A stretch of DNA of 63,464 nucleotides. It comes from Sphingobacteriales bacterium. GTDB taxonomy: Bacteria; Bacteroidota; Bacteroidia; Sphingobacteriales; Sphingobacteriaceae. Where the stretch lies: contig JACXVB010000017.1 of NCBI GenBank assembly GCA_014763615.1, positions 1 through 63,464 of the forward strand, given 5' to 3'. A program made the translations under genes and the position numbers. Positions 36,522 through 46,315 of this stretch are shown piece by piece (position 1 is the stretch's first letter; the number at the start of each line of letters is the position of its first letter). The notes beneath the pieces were generated by a model that made no database searches, was not told where the DNA came from, and was given only the letters and a program-made list of their open reading frames with translations.

Positions 36522-37712
36522 TTAATTATTTGATACAATTTTATTTTTATCGCTAGTGATGTTCTCCTTCATTGCTAACTGATATTTTTCTTTCATTTGT
36601 TCGGTAATATAAGGTTTCTGTTCTTTAACCCAGTCATCATATTCGCTTTGTGTTACCACCCTTACCGGAAATTTCATATTGTAATGAGAAGCACCACAGA
36701 TTTTAGCACAATACAATTCATATTTAAAATCAGCTTCCCCTGTTTTCTTTTGCATTTCGGCAGTAGTAATTGTTGGAGTAAATTGAAAATAGGTTGACAT
36801 ACCAGGAACACAATTCATCTGAACTCTGAAATGTGGCATATAAAAACTATGTAGTACATCTATCGAAGTTAGTGTAAATCTGACAGATTTATTTACAGGT
36901 AAAACAATCTCTGACACTTTTAAATCATCGTAATTACGCTTATCAGATAAATCTACACCTAAGTTATTCAAACCTCCTAAACTTCCGATCAGTTTATAAT
37001 TTTTCTTTCCAGAAACATTATCTTTTCCAGAATATCTCACTTCCCATGCGAATTGATGCGCAGTTACATCTATTTGTAAAGCATTTTTTTCTTGTTCTGG
37101 AGAGATGTTAGTGATTCCTTTCCATGTGAAAAAGCCCATTACAACCAAAGTTGTAAAAACAATCGCCGGGATAACCGTCCAATACTTTTCTAATGTATTA
37201 TTATGTGGATAATACAAAGCTTTGCTTTCTTTTGTTCGCTTATATTTATAGGCAAAAGCAAATAAAAGTATATGTGTCGCAATAAAAGCTATGGTGGTAA
37301 CAATTAATGTAATGTTAAACATGTTATCGATCTTTACACCATGCTCTGAGGCTGCATCGGGTAAAATTTGGTTTCCTTGAACTGTATAACTCCAATAGAC
37401 TCCATATAAGCCAACAATAAGGAAGAAGCCAAATAAAAAGCCGTTTACTTTATCCCAAGAAATTCCTTCACTTTTACCTTGAAAGCGTCTGGTCAACTCG
37501 TACACTTGTAATACTTTGCCAATCACTCCGATAAATACGCATGCCAATAGAAATAGTAATAAGTAATAACTTACCATTTTACCTAATCCATCATTTTTAC
37601 TCACTGTCTCAACCGCATCTTGTGCTTGTGCCATCCCTTGCTGAAATGTTAAAACGGTAACAGCAAGCAAGGCTAGTAAAGACTTTAAATTCAAATATTT
37701 CTTGATATTCAT
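36522..37712 (-). CDS. ctaC: Cytochrome c oxidase subunit II
   Basis: A 396-residue protein, longer than usual because of an N-terminal signal peptide plus an extra helix. The two usual membrane hairpin segments follow (about 130-155 and 175-200). The periplasmic cupredoxin domain has VTAHQFAWEVRYSG and the CuA site ELYCAKICGASHYNMKFPV (Cys, Cys, His, Met present). A second His precedes in SIDVLHSFYMPHFRVQ. It receives electrons for subunit I. Spacing of 17 bases to ctaD. Confidence 0.94.
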   Translation of the reverse strand: MNIKKYLNLKSLLALLAVTVLTFQQGMAQAQDAVETVSKNDGLGKMVSYYLLLFLLACVFIGVIGKVLQVYELTRRFQGKSEGISWDKVNGFLFGFFLIVGLYGVYWSYTVQGNQILPDAASEHGVKIDNMFNITLIVTTIAFIATHILLFAFAYKYKRTKESKALYYPHNNTLEKYWTVIPAIVFTTLVVMGFFTWKGITNISPEQEKNALQIDVTAHQFAWEVRYSGKDNVSGKKNYKLIGSLGGLNNLGVDLSDKRNYDDLKVSEIVLPVNKSVRFTLTSIDVLHSFYMPHFRVQMNCVPGMSTYFQFTPTITTAEMQKKTGEADFKYELYCAKICGASHYNMKFPVRVVTQSEYDDWVKEQKPYITEQMKEKYQLAMKENITSDKNKIVSNN

Positions 37713-37737
37713 TTTAAAAATAAATCTTTGATGTTAG

Positions 37738-38949
37738 TTATATGTGATGATTTAAACTTTCTTCTAAAAATGGATGATTTTTAGGAATCATTGGTACTTT
37801 ACTCAAACTAGTTAGCATTGTAAATGTAAATAGACCAACAAATCCCAAGATTATCCCAATTTCTATTATCCCAAATCCAGCATTAAGTCCTAATGTTCCT
37901 GGCATTACCATCATGTAAAAATCTAAATAATGTCCTAATAATAACAATATAGAAACAATTAATAACGAATTTGTTTTTCTTTTCGCATCTCTTGACATTA
38001 AAATTAACAATGGAGACATGAAATTGATGATGAGATTTAACCAAAACAAAGGCATATAAAAACCTTCTAATCTTTTGTAGAAATAAACCGTTTCCTCGGG
38101 CATATTAGCGTAGTAAATTAACAAGAACTGAGAAAACCAGATGTAAGTCCAGAAAATTGAGAAAGCAAAAACGAATTTACCCAAATCGTGTAAATGACTG
38201 TCATTTAACCAACCCAAATAACCAGCTTTTTTCAATAAGATAACAGTTACAGTAATAGCTGATAATCCTGAAACCCACATACCAGCAAAATTATACCATC
38301 CAAACATGGTAGAGAACCAATCGGCCTCTAAAGACATAATGGTATCAAACGCCCAAATTGGGGTGGTAAAACCAAAAATCACTAAAAATATGGCAGAATA
38401 TTTAATACTCTTCTTGTAGCTGCTTAACCCACCATGTAAATCTTCATTAACTGAAGTTTTGGTTAATAGTCCAGCGAAAATACTGTATGCCCCTAAGAAA
38501 ATCACCATTCTTGAAAGGAAAAAAACTGGACTCAAATAAAAAGCCTTCGATGAACTGAATTCTTCAGAACCTTCAGGTGTGTTCCAATGATATAGATTAT
38601 GTGAAAATAAACCCAAAGATACAACTACAATGAGAATGATACTTGCAATAGGTAGAACCTTAGCAAAAGCTTGCGGGACACGTAGCAGTGCCGCTGACCA
38701 ACCTGCCTGCGCTACAAATTGCACTGCACAAAAGAAAACTCCGGCAGCAGACACACAAGTAAAGTAATAACTCATTAATAATAGGTTAAGGAAAGTACGC
38801 TCCGTATGACCTGATAAAAAGCCGTAAGCAATTGCAGCTATTCCCAATAAGATACCAACAATACTTAGCGTTTTAGCCTTTCCGGTAAAATCAAATTGCT
38901 CTGAAAAATTATATGAATGTTGATGAGCTCCCATATTTTTGTTAATCAA
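37738..38949 (-). CDS. actF: Alternative Complex III subunit ActF
   Basis: A 403-residue quinol:cytochrome c oxidoreductase membrane subunit with about ten helices. It is related to ActC/NrfD but divergent. Recognisable segments are WGWYNFAGMWVSGLSA, YIWFSQFLLIYYANMPEE and LLLGHYLDFYMMVMPG. It is placed between actE and ctaC in the canonical order. A second Met at residue 6 could be the start. Confidence 0.9.
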   Translation of the reverse strand: MINKNMGAHQHSYNFSEQFDFTGKAKTLSIVGILLGIAAIAYGFLSGHTERTFLNLLLMSYYFTCVSAAGVFFCAVQFVAQAGWSAALLRVPQAFAKVLPIASIILIVVVSLGLFSHNLYHWNTPEGSEEFSSSKAFYLSPVFFLSRMVIFLGAYSIFAGLLTKTSVNEDLHGGLSSYKKSIKYSAIFLVIFGFTTPIWAFDTIMSLEADWFSTMFGWYNFAGMWVSGLSAITVTVILLKKAGYLGWLNDSHLHDLGKFVFAFSIFWTYIWFSQFLLIYYANMPEETVYFYKRLEGFYMPLFWLNLIINFMSPLLILMSRDAKRKTNSLLIVSILLLLGHYLDFYMMVMPGTLGLNAGFGIIEIGIILGFVGLFTFTMLTSLSKVPMIPKNHPFLEESLNHHI

Positions 38950-39534
38950 TTATTCTCCTTTTTGTAATTCGTGAACGTACATAATCACTTTCCATCTTTC
39001 ATCTGGAGAAAGTTGAGAAGCGTATGAACCCATTAAGTTTAAACCGTATTGAATGGTATGATAAATTTTTCCATCAGTTAAATCCTTCATCTTGCCACCT
39101 CTGGAAGAGTTACCAGTAGCGTAAGATGGAGGAGCAGGATATTTACCTAACTCCACAATATGACCATTACCTTTTCCTTTTTCTCCATGACATGGGCCGC
39201 AAAAAGCAAGATATAATTGCCGGCCTTCAATAAGATTTTGACTAGTAACAGGAAGAGGATTGTGTACATTTTCACTTGCGGCTAAATATCCGTCTATTGT
39301 ATTAGGATATTCATCAAATCTGGTAAATCCAACAGGGGTTGTATTTGCTGGAGGCACTTGTGCAGAAATACCATTTGAGAAAATTGGGTTTTTCTGATCA
39401 GGATTATAAGCTATTGGATAATACATGTTAGGCGCATATTCCAAACCTCTGCTACGCTTATCGTGGCAAGAGCTTAAAACAGCAATTAAACTAATCGCTA
39501 TCAATGTGAAACCTAATATATTTGTCTTATTCAT
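38950..39534 (-). CDS. actE: Alternative Complex III subunit ActE, monohaem cytochrome c lipoprotein
   Basis: A 194-residue protein with a lipoprotein signal (IAVLSSC, Cys at about residue 23) and one haem c site (FCGPCHGEKGKGNG). A distal Met candidate sits in LNLMGSYASQL. It overlaps the actD gene by 8 bases and probably passes electrons from the ActA haems to the oxidase. Confidence 0.92.
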   Translation of the reverse strand: MNKTNILGFTLIAISLIAVLSSCHDKRSRGLEYAPNMYYPIAYNPDQKNPIFSNGISAQVPPANTTPVGFTRFDEYPNTIDGYLAASENVHNPLPVTSQNLIEGRQLYLAFCGPCHGEKGKGNGHIVELGKYPAPPSYATGNSSRGGKMKDLTDGKIYHTIQYGLNLMGSYASQLSPDERWKVIMYVHELQKGE

Positions 39535-40063
39535 AACTCACGTATTTTCTATCGTTGTGCTTAATTTCAACAGCACCCGCCTCTTTTAATAAATTATCAA
39601 CTTTCGAAGGATCAAATCCTTTGTTTGCATCAATTGCGATAACAAAGCGATCTGCAGTAGCTCTTAGCTCCATCACTCTGGGAGCTCTTCCTGGAAATAG
39701 GTGGTTTCTAAAAAAGAAAGCGGCAACCATCCCAAAAGCGCAAAATAATACCGTTAATTCGAAAGTAATTGGAATGAAATCTGGAATAGCAAAGTTAGGC
39801 TTTCCGCCAATATTCATCGGCCAATCCATCACAAGCATGAAATAAATCATACTAAAACCAGTGAGTGTACCTGTAATACCGCATATAAATGCTACAATAT
39901 CCAATCGACTTCTTTTAACCCCTAATTTCTTATCAATACCATGAATAGGCATTGGTGTGAAAACATCATAAATACTGATATTATTTTCTTGTAGCTTATC
40001 AATCCCATGCATCATTTCATCGGGATCTTCAAAAAGACCTAAAATATACTTGATACTACTCAT
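39527..40063 (-). CDS. actD: Alternative Complex III subunit ActD (DUF3341)
   Basis: A 178-residue protein with two membrane helices (about 55-80 and 95-120). The DUF3341 pattern is clear: GLFEDPDEMMHGIDKLQENN, YDVFTPMPIHGIDKKLG and RSRLDIVAFICGITG. It carries no cofactor. It anchors the ACIII membrane domain between actC and actE. Confidence 0.92.
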   Translation of the reverse strand: MSSIKYILGLFEDPDEMMHGIDKLQENNISIYDVFTPMPIHGIDKKLGVKRSRLDIVAFICGITGTLTGFSMIYFMLVMDWPMNIGGKPNFAIPDFIPITFELTVLFCAFGMVAAFFFRNHLFPGRAPRVMELRATADRFVIAIDANKGFDPSKVDNLLKEAGAVEIKHNDRKYVSYE

Positions 40064-40065
40064 TT

Positions 40066-41538
40066 TTAAATTTTTACGTAATCTGCTTGTTGTACACTAT
40101 CAAATTTCTCTAAAGACTCTACGTAGTATTCCGCTTCTTCATTTTTCACTTTTCCTTCATCCAATAATTTCTTTTTAGATTGTTCTGAAGAAGTCTTCAC
40201 AAGTAATCTTACCTCTGCCATTGCGACAGAAGGTAGCACCCTAATGAACAGAAGGAATAGCGTAAAGAATAGCCCAATAGAACCCACAAAAATAGAGATG
40301 TCAACCCAAGTTGGATAGAACATCGCCCAACTTGAAGGTAAATAGTCTCTATTCAAAGAAAGTACGATAATCACGAAACGCTCGAACCACATACCAATGT
40401 TTACCACGATTGATAAACACCATGAAATAGCAATGTTTGTTCTAATTTTCTTAAACCAGAAGAGCTGAGGCATCAATACATTACATCCATACATCATACT
40501 GCCTGCCCACCAATATGGCCCAGTAAAACGATGCAAGAAAGTGTATTGTTCATACTCCACTCCAGAATACCACGCAATAAAAAATTCGGATAAATAAGCC
40601 ACACCCACAATTGAACCTGTTAACACAATGATTTTATTCATTGATTCAATATGGAACATGGTAATATAATTCTCTAAACCTAAAACTTTACGAGTCACCA
40701 AAAGTAAAGTTTGTACCATTGCAAATCCAGAGAAAATTGCACCTGCGACAAAATAGGGAGGGAAAATGGTCGTATGCCACCCTGGTTCAAGAGAAGTTGC
40801 AAAGTCCATAGATACAATGGTGTGAACAGACAGTACCAAAGGTGTGGCTACACCTGCTAAAATTAACGATACAGTTTCAAATCTTTGCCAAGTTTTAACT
40901 GATCCGTTCCATCCAAAAGATAAAATAGAATAAATTCTTCTTCTCAAACCCGTTGCTCTATCTCTAATGGCCGCAATATCTGGCAATAATCCAACATACC
41001 AGAACACTAATGAAACTGAGAAATATGTTGAAATTGCAAATACATCCCAAACTAGGGGTGAATTGAAGTTGACCCACAAAGAGCCAAATTGATTTGGAAG
41101 TGGCAAAGGCCAATAAGCTAACCATGGACGTCCCATGTGAGAAACCACGTAAGTAGCGGCACAAATAACGGCAAAGATAGTCATTGCCTCGGCAGATCGA
41201 TTGATGGAGTTTCTCCAATTCTGACGGAAGAGTAATAAGACAGCAGAAATTAAAGTTCCTGCGTGACCAATACCTACCCACCATACGAAACCGGTAATGT
41301 CCCAAGCCCAACCCACTGTTTTATTTAATCCCCAAGCTCCAATTCCATTCCAAAATGTGTAGCTAACAGCAAATAACCACAAACAAGCACCCATTGCCGC
41401 AACGATGAAACCAATCCACCATGCTTTATTGGGTTTGTTTTCTACGGGCATTAATACATCATCAGTGATTTTTGCATAGGTGATGTTTTTACCCGTAATT
41501 AACGGTTCTCTTAGTATTGATTCGTGATGAGATGACAT
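40066..41538 (-). CDS. actC: Alternative Complex III subunit ActC (NrfD/PsrC-like quinol-binding)
   Basis: A 490-residue membrane protein with ten helices. It matches NrfD-like quinol-oxidising subunits: WWVGIGHAGTLISAVLLLFR, ATYVVSHMGRPWLAYWPLP, EFFIAWYSGVEYEQYTF and GMWFERFVIIVLSLNRDYLP. The conserved Asp, His and Arg residues implicated in quinol oxidation are present. It is 22 bases downstream of actB. Confidence 0.94.
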   Translation of the reverse strand: MSSHHESILREPLITGKNITYAKITDDVLMPVENKPNKAWWIGFIVAAMGACLWLFAVSYTFWNGIGAWGLNKTVGWAWDITGFVWWVGIGHAGTLISAVLLLFRQNWRNSINRSAEAMTIFAVICAATYVVSHMGRPWLAYWPLPLPNQFGSLWVNFNSPLVWDVFAISTYFSVSLVFWYVGLLPDIAAIRDRATGLRRRIYSILSFGWNGSVKTWQRFETVSLILAGVATPLVLSVHTIVSMDFATSLEPGWHTTIFPPYFVAGAIFSGFAMVQTLLLVTRKVLGLENYITMFHIESMNKIIVLTGSIVGVAYLSEFFIAWYSGVEYEQYTFLHRFTGPYWWAGSMMYGCNVLMPQLFWFKKIRTNIAISWCLSIVVNIGMWFERFVIIVLSLNRDYLPSSWAMFYPTWVDISIFVGSIGLFFTLFLLFIRVLPSVAMAEVRLLVKTSSEQSKKKLLDEGKVKNEEAEYYVESLEKFDSVQQADYVKI

Positions 41539-41560
41539 ATCTTAAATTAAATTTTAAGTA

Positions 41561-44500
41561 TTAAGCTTCTTGTAATCCTGTATTTGTAACTTTTGTCATG
41601 TATCCAACTCCTGGCAACACGTTTAATTCTTCTAAAACATAGAAAGTTCTCTCGTTAGTTAATGCTTTTGAAACTTCTGAATTTGGATCATTTGCATCGC
41701 CAAAAATGATAGCATTAGCCGGACAAGTTTGCTGGCAAGCAACTTTAACGTCGCCGTCTTTCATTACTCTCTTTTCTAATTTGGCTTGTAACTTTCCTGC
41801 TTGAATACGTTGAATACACATGGAGCATTTTTCCATTACCCCTCTAAAACGAGTAGTCACATCTGGATTTAATACCAATTGGGTAAATTCATTATTCAAG
41901 TAATTATCAAAACGTGAATCATTCCAATAGTTAAACCAGTTGAAACGACGCACTTTATAAGGACAGTTGTTGGCACAATATCTTGTACCTACACATCTGT
42001 TATAGGCCATATGATTTAGACCTTCGTTAGAGTGAACAGTTGCTAAAACTGGACAAACTGTTTCGCATGGTGCGTGATCACAGTGCTGACACATCATTGG
42101 TTGATGGATTACAGAAACATTTTCAAATTTTCCATCGATATGTTTTAGTTCTTCTTCCTCTGTAATTTCTTTTCCTTCTTCGTTAAAAGTATAATAACGA
42201 TCGATACGAATCCAATGCATCTCTCTACGACGACGAACTTCATCTTTACCTACAACTGGAACGTTATTTTCTGTACTACATGCTACAATACAAGCCCCAC
42301 AACCTGTGCATGCATTTAAGTCGATAGCCATCACCCAATTTTGTCCTGGCTGGTCATATTTACCCCAAAGGTCAACGTTTTCATGTTTTTTACCATGATG
42401 ACCGCTGCCATGTGCTGGGTCTTTCTTATATTCTGCAAAAGTAGTTTCTCTTACAATATTTCTACCCTCCAGAGAATGGTGAGTTTGTGTTTGAGCTAAC
42501 TCCTCATAACCACCTGTTTTTGCTAAAGTAATTGTATTTACATACTGATAAGCTCCATTAGCAAAAGTTAAAAATGGATATGCATTTTGCCCTACCATAT
42601 CTCCAACTTTCCCTGCATTAGTTCTTCCATAACCTAAAGCCACAGAAATGGTTCCGTGAGCTTGACCTGGTTGATAAAGAACTGGCAAATCAATAGCATA
42701 ATTATTATTTTTAACAGTGACTACATCAAACTGACTAATGCCCAAAGTATTTGCATATTTTGGATTGATGGCAACATAGTTATCCCAAGTGACCTTAGAT
42801 ACTGGATCTGGAGTTTCTTGTAAATAAGGATTATTTCCTTGATCTCCAGAACCAACAGCTACAGATTGATAAATATGAAGCTGAATGTCTTTATTTAAGG
42901 ATTTACTTAATGAAAGAACTGAAGATGCTGCGTCATTTACATTTCCCGCGAAATTATAAGAGCTTGCAGCTTTTGTTGGCAATGCTATAAAACCAGCTTG
43001 TAAAACATCATCCCATTTCTTACCTGCAACAGTTAAAACTGTTTTTTCCCAGTTTGCTCTTACATAAGCATAATAGTCTTTAATTGGTTGATCAGACCAT
43101 GTTAATAAACTCACTTCTGCTTGTCGAGTGTTATAAATCGGGTTGATGGTTGGTTGTACAATGGTATAATATCCATCAATTGCATTCTCATCTCCCCAAG
43201 ATTCTAAATAATTACTGTTTGGGGCAACTATTTGACATAATGTAGCAGTTTCATCAACTCTATCAGCAAAAGAAGCCGTAAAAGTTACTTTCTTCAGAGC
43301 ATCTACAAATTCTTTTGCTTTTGGATGATTATAAGCTGGATTACTGTTTAAAAATAAAACAGCACCCACTTTTCCACTCTTCATATCTGCTAACAATGCA
43401 TCAAAATCAGCATCGCTTCCAGCAAATTGATGAGAAGGATTATCTAAATCAATGGTTGTCCCGTAACTACCTAAATAACTATTAATTGCATTTACGATGG
43501 TTTGAGTAGCTATATCATTAGACCCTGAAACTACTAAAGCCGCTCCTTTAGCATTCAATAATTCTTTAGCTACTAATTTAATGGCACTAGCAACTGCTTT
43601 ACTTTCTATTGTAGGATTATTTCCTATTGATGAACCCGTTAGTTCATTATATAAGGCTACTAAAGCTGGCCCCTCTTCAGATAATTTTGTTGCAATTCTA
43701 GAATCGGCTTTAGAACCCGTCAAACTCATTCCAGCTTCGAAATGGATATGTCTCGACATTTTCTTCTCTTTAAGAGAAGCCATGTTTCTAGTACTAACAT
43801 ATTGCTTTGTAAATTGTACCGGAGAAATCCATGAACCCAAAAAATCAGCCGCAAAACTTACAATTACGTTTGCTTTCTCAAAATGATATTGTGGTAAAAC
43901 TGCTTTTCCAAAACTAGCTTCATTGGCCTTAATAATTCCTGAATAGGAAATAGGATCAACCATAACATGCTTAGTTGCAGGATATTTAGAAGCAAAATCA
44001 GCAATAACAGATTTTGTTGATGGACTGTTAACCGTTGAACTTATAATAGCGATGGTTTTACCAGAAGCTTGCACTTTTGCTAAATCATCTTTTGCTTGCT
44101 GATCTAAATCTTCCCACGAATATTCAACACCCTTGTAAAGAGGTCCTTTTAATTTAGAAATATCGTATAAATCTAAAACTGAGGCTTGAGCTTGTGCATT
44201 TAAGCCTCCTTGATTTACTAAACAGTTCGGATTTCCTTCAACTTTAATTGGACGACCTTCACGAGTTTTTACCAAAATACTACCTCCTTTATAACTAGAT
44301 GTATAGTAATTAGGTATTCCCGGGGTAACTTCTTCAGGTTTAATTAAATATGGAACTGATTTTACTACTGGTGCAACATTACAGGCTGCTAAACTTACTG
44401 CCCCAATACCAAAACCCATCGCTTTTAAAAAATCTCTACGCGGAGTTGGTGCATTAATCCCTGTACCTTCTAATAATTCTTCAATAGGAAGCGGTTCAGC

Positions 44501-44584
44501 AAATTCATTTTTGTTTTTCTCAATAAATTCAGGAGTTTTCTGAACCTCTTCCAAACCTTTCCAATACTTCTTTTTGCTATCCAT
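41561..44584 (-). CDS. actB: Alternative Complex III subunit ActB, molybdopterin-like and iron-sulfur protein
   Basis: A 1007-residue fusion. A Tat-type signal (PTPRRDFLKAMGFG, Arg49-Arg50) precedes a lipobox Cys68 (LAACN). The first two thirds resemble molybdopterin oxidoreductases but in ACIII carry no molybdenum. The last third is a ferredoxin-like domain with four Cys sets (CTGCGACIVAC, CQHCDHAPCETVC, CVGTRYCANNC, CSMCIQRIQ with CQQTCP), enough for three 4Fe-4S clusters and one 3Fe-4S cluster. It relays electrons from quinol to the ActA haems. It lies 40 bases downstream of actA. Confidence 0.95.
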   Translation of the reverse strand: MDSKKKYWKGLEEVQKTPEFIEKNKNEFAEPLPIEELLEGTGINAPTPRRDFLKAMGFGIGAVSLAACNVAPVVKSVPYLIKPEEVTPGIPNYYTSSYKGGSILVKTREGRPIKVEGNPNCLVNQGGLNAQAQASVLDLYDISKLKGPLYKGVEYSWEDLDQQAKDDLAKVQASGKTIAIISSTVNSPSTKSVIADFASKYPATKHVMVDPISYSGIIKANEASFGKAVLPQYHFEKANVIVSFAADFLGSWISPVQFTKQYVSTRNMASLKEKKMSRHIHFEAGMSLTGSKADSRIATKLSEEGPALVALYNELTGSSIGNNPTIESKAVASAIKLVAKELLNAKGAALVVSGSNDIATQTIVNAINSYLGSYGTTIDLDNPSHQFAGSDADFDALLADMKSGKVGAVLFLNSNPAYNHPKAKEFVDALKKVTFTASFADRVDETATLCQIVAPNSNYLESWGDENAIDGYYTIVQPTINPIYNTRQAEVSLLTWSDQPIKDYYAYVRANWEKTVLTVAGKKWDDVLQAGFIALPTKAASSYNFAGNVNDAASSVLSLSKSLNKDIQLHIYQSVAVGSGDQGNNPYLQETPDPVSKVTWDNYVAINPKYANTLGISQFDVVTVKNNNYAIDLPVLYQPGQAHGTISVALGYGRTNAGKVGDMVGQNAYPFLTFANGAYQYVNTITLAKTGGYEELAQTQTHHSLEGRNIVRETTFAEYKKDPAHGSGHHGKKHENVDLWGKYDQPGQNWVMAIDLNACTGCGACIVACSTENNVPVVGKDEVRRRREMHWIRIDRYYTFNEEGKEITEEEELKHIDGKFENVSVIHQPMMCQHCDHAPCETVCPVLATVHSNEGLNHMAYNRCVGTRYCANNCPYKVRRFNWFNYWNDSRFDNYLNNEFTQLVLNPDVTTRFRGVMEKCSMCIQRIQAGKLQAKLEKRVMKDGDVKVACQQTCPANAIIFGDANDPNSEVSKALTNERTFYVLEELNVLPGVGYMTKVTNTGLQEA

Positions 44585-44624
44585 TTAAACTATATAGGAC
44601 TGTAATCGTTTTATTACTTATTTG

Positions 44625-45977
44625 TTAATAATGACATTTACCGCACTCGATACCACCTAAAACTGCGGCAGTAACTTTTTCTCCTTTTTTAATCTTATCA
44701 TGGTAAGCAACTAAATTATCATAATAAGCATTTCCTTTATAATTCACTTGTGTTTCTTTGTGACAGTTAATACACCATTTCATAGTTAAAGGAGAGTATT
44801 GATAAACTTCTTTCATGGTTTCTATTGGACCATGGCATTTTTGACATTCAATACCTGCGACTTTAACGTGTTGAGAATGATTGAAATAAGCTAAGTCTGG
44901 GAGATTATGAATCCTAACCCACTCGATTGGTTTTGGTTGATCTCCATATTTTTGGGTTTGAGAATCATAATCTAGAGCTGAATAAATTTTTTGAATCTCT
45001 GGAGAAATTTTACCGCCATACTTTTCTGTTGCTTGTACGTACTTATGACAGTTCATACAGATGTTCAAGGATGGAATGGTTGCATTTTTAGATTTCCAGG
45101 CACCAGAGTGGCAATATTGACATTGAATTTGGTTAGTACCAGCATGAAGCTCGTGAGAGAATTTAATCGGTTGTACTGGCTGATATCCTTGTTGAACACC
45201 GGTGTTCCATAAATCCATCCATCCGAAAGATCCCATAGTAATGGTAATCATCGAAACCAAAAAGAATACAAATTTCTTATTTCTGGCTAATTTCTTTACG
45301 GTAGCAAATTTATCTCTAGGCTCACTACCTTCTTCATCAGGCAAAATTATGTCTTTCTTTATAAGTAAGCGTTCTAGAGTTCCAATCACTCGATTCAAAA
45401 CCAAGATCACTAGGAAGGCAATAATTACAACTGCAACTAAACCAACCAACATGAAATCGCTGATTCCTCCATCTTCAGTAGCACCTACTCCCCCATCGGT
45501 AGTAGCAGATCCACCTGCTGCTGGTTGTTTAGCCGCTGCCGCTAACTTATCTCCTTCAGTTTTAATGTAGGCCAATATATTGTCAATATCAGCATCGGAA
45601 AACTGTGGGAATGGGGGCATTCCTGCTTGATTGTACTCATTGTAGATGGCTACTGCGTCTTTCTCTCCAGTGGCGATAAAAGCTGGGGAATTGCTAATCC
45701 ATTTGTGTAACCATTCATTACTTCGTTTTTCTGTAACTCCCATTAAAGGAGGACCTACCAAACGCTGATTTAACTTGTGACATGAAGCACAATTAGCTTG
45801 GAATAAAGCATCACCTGCTTTTGGATCACCAATAGCAGCCGAAGTGCTAGAACCCGCTTGGGTTGAATCTGCTTGAGCAGCTTGAGCAAAAGAAAAACTA
45901 GCTGTACCCGCAATGAACGCCATTAGCAGCGTAATGGACTTAACTAATTTTCTAAAATCAGATGAGAAGTTTCTCAT
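44625..45977 (-). CDS. actA: Alternative Complex III subunit ActA, multihaem cytochrome c
   Basis: A 450-residue exported cytochrome, first gene of the respiratory block. After the signal peptide (about 1-32) comes a monohaem domain (CASCHK, Cys63 to His67). An Ala/Gly-rich linker and a membrane helix (about 173-198) follow, then a pentahaem domain with CQYCHS, CMNCHK, CQKCHG, CINCHK and CGKCHY. That makes six haem c sites. The N-terminal monohaem fusion is typical of Bacteroidota ActA. A candidate promoter lies at 46059-46092. Confidence 0.93.
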   Translation of the reverse strand: MRNFSSDFRKLVKSITLLMAFIAGTASFSFAQAAQADSTQAGSSTSAAIGDPKAGDALFQANCASCHKLNQRLVGPPLMGVTEKRSNEWLHKWISNSPAFIATGEKDAVAIYNEYNQAGMPPFPQFSDADIDNILAYIKTEGDKLAAAAKQPAAGGSATTDGGVGATEDGGISDFMLVGLVAVVIIAFLVILVLNRVIGTLERLLIKKDIILPDEEGSEPRDKFATVKKLARNKKFVFFLVSMITITMGSFGWMDLWNTGVQQGYQPVQPIKFSHELHAGTNQIQCQYCHSGAWKSKNATIPSLNICMNCHKYVQATEKYGGKISPEIQKIYSALDYDSQTQKYGDQPKPIEWVRIHNLPDLAYFNHSQHVKVAGIECQKCHGPIETMKEVYQYSPLTMKWCINCHKETQVNYKGNAYYDNLVAYHDKIKKGEKVTAAVLGGIECGKCHY

Positions 45978-46058
45978 ATTGAGCTTGTTATGTAATAAAT
46001 TGAATATTTAATTATTGAAAAATGATGAATTATTACAATTCACATCATTTAAGAATCA

Positions 46059-46092
46059 CAAAAGTATAATTATTTAGATAGTGGCTGACAAA
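46059..46092 (-). promoter_or_regulatory. Candidate Bacteroidota-type promoter for the act/cta operon
   Basis: On the minus strand TTTG (46092-46089), 22 bases, then TACTTTTG (46066-46059), matching the -33 TTTG and -7 TAnnTTTG form. The predicted 5' leader is about 75 bases. The rest of the 338-base gap (45978-46315) shows no gene, RNA or repeat. Confidence 0.5.
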
Positions 46093-46315
46093 TTCATGAC
46101 TGATTTTAACAATTTAGAATTATTCTAAATAACACTAAAAAACTCTTATTTTATAGATTTCAATAGGGTTTTTAAAACTCTTCTGTTCATTTTGTGCCAA
46201 ATATCTTTTTCTTTGGTGTTCATCGTCACTAAACTTTCAGATATTTTTAATTAATCGCAGAATTGATTAAAAATATCTTCTTCAAATTCTCAAAAAAATC
46301 AGCTTTGAGCCTTCA

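Noticed and set aside
44590-44601. CTATATAGGACT on the plus strand between actA and actB, identical to the fecR promoter -35 region
   Set aside because: No TGTCTW follows 14 bases later, and it points away from actB into the 3' end of actA. Treated as coincidence.
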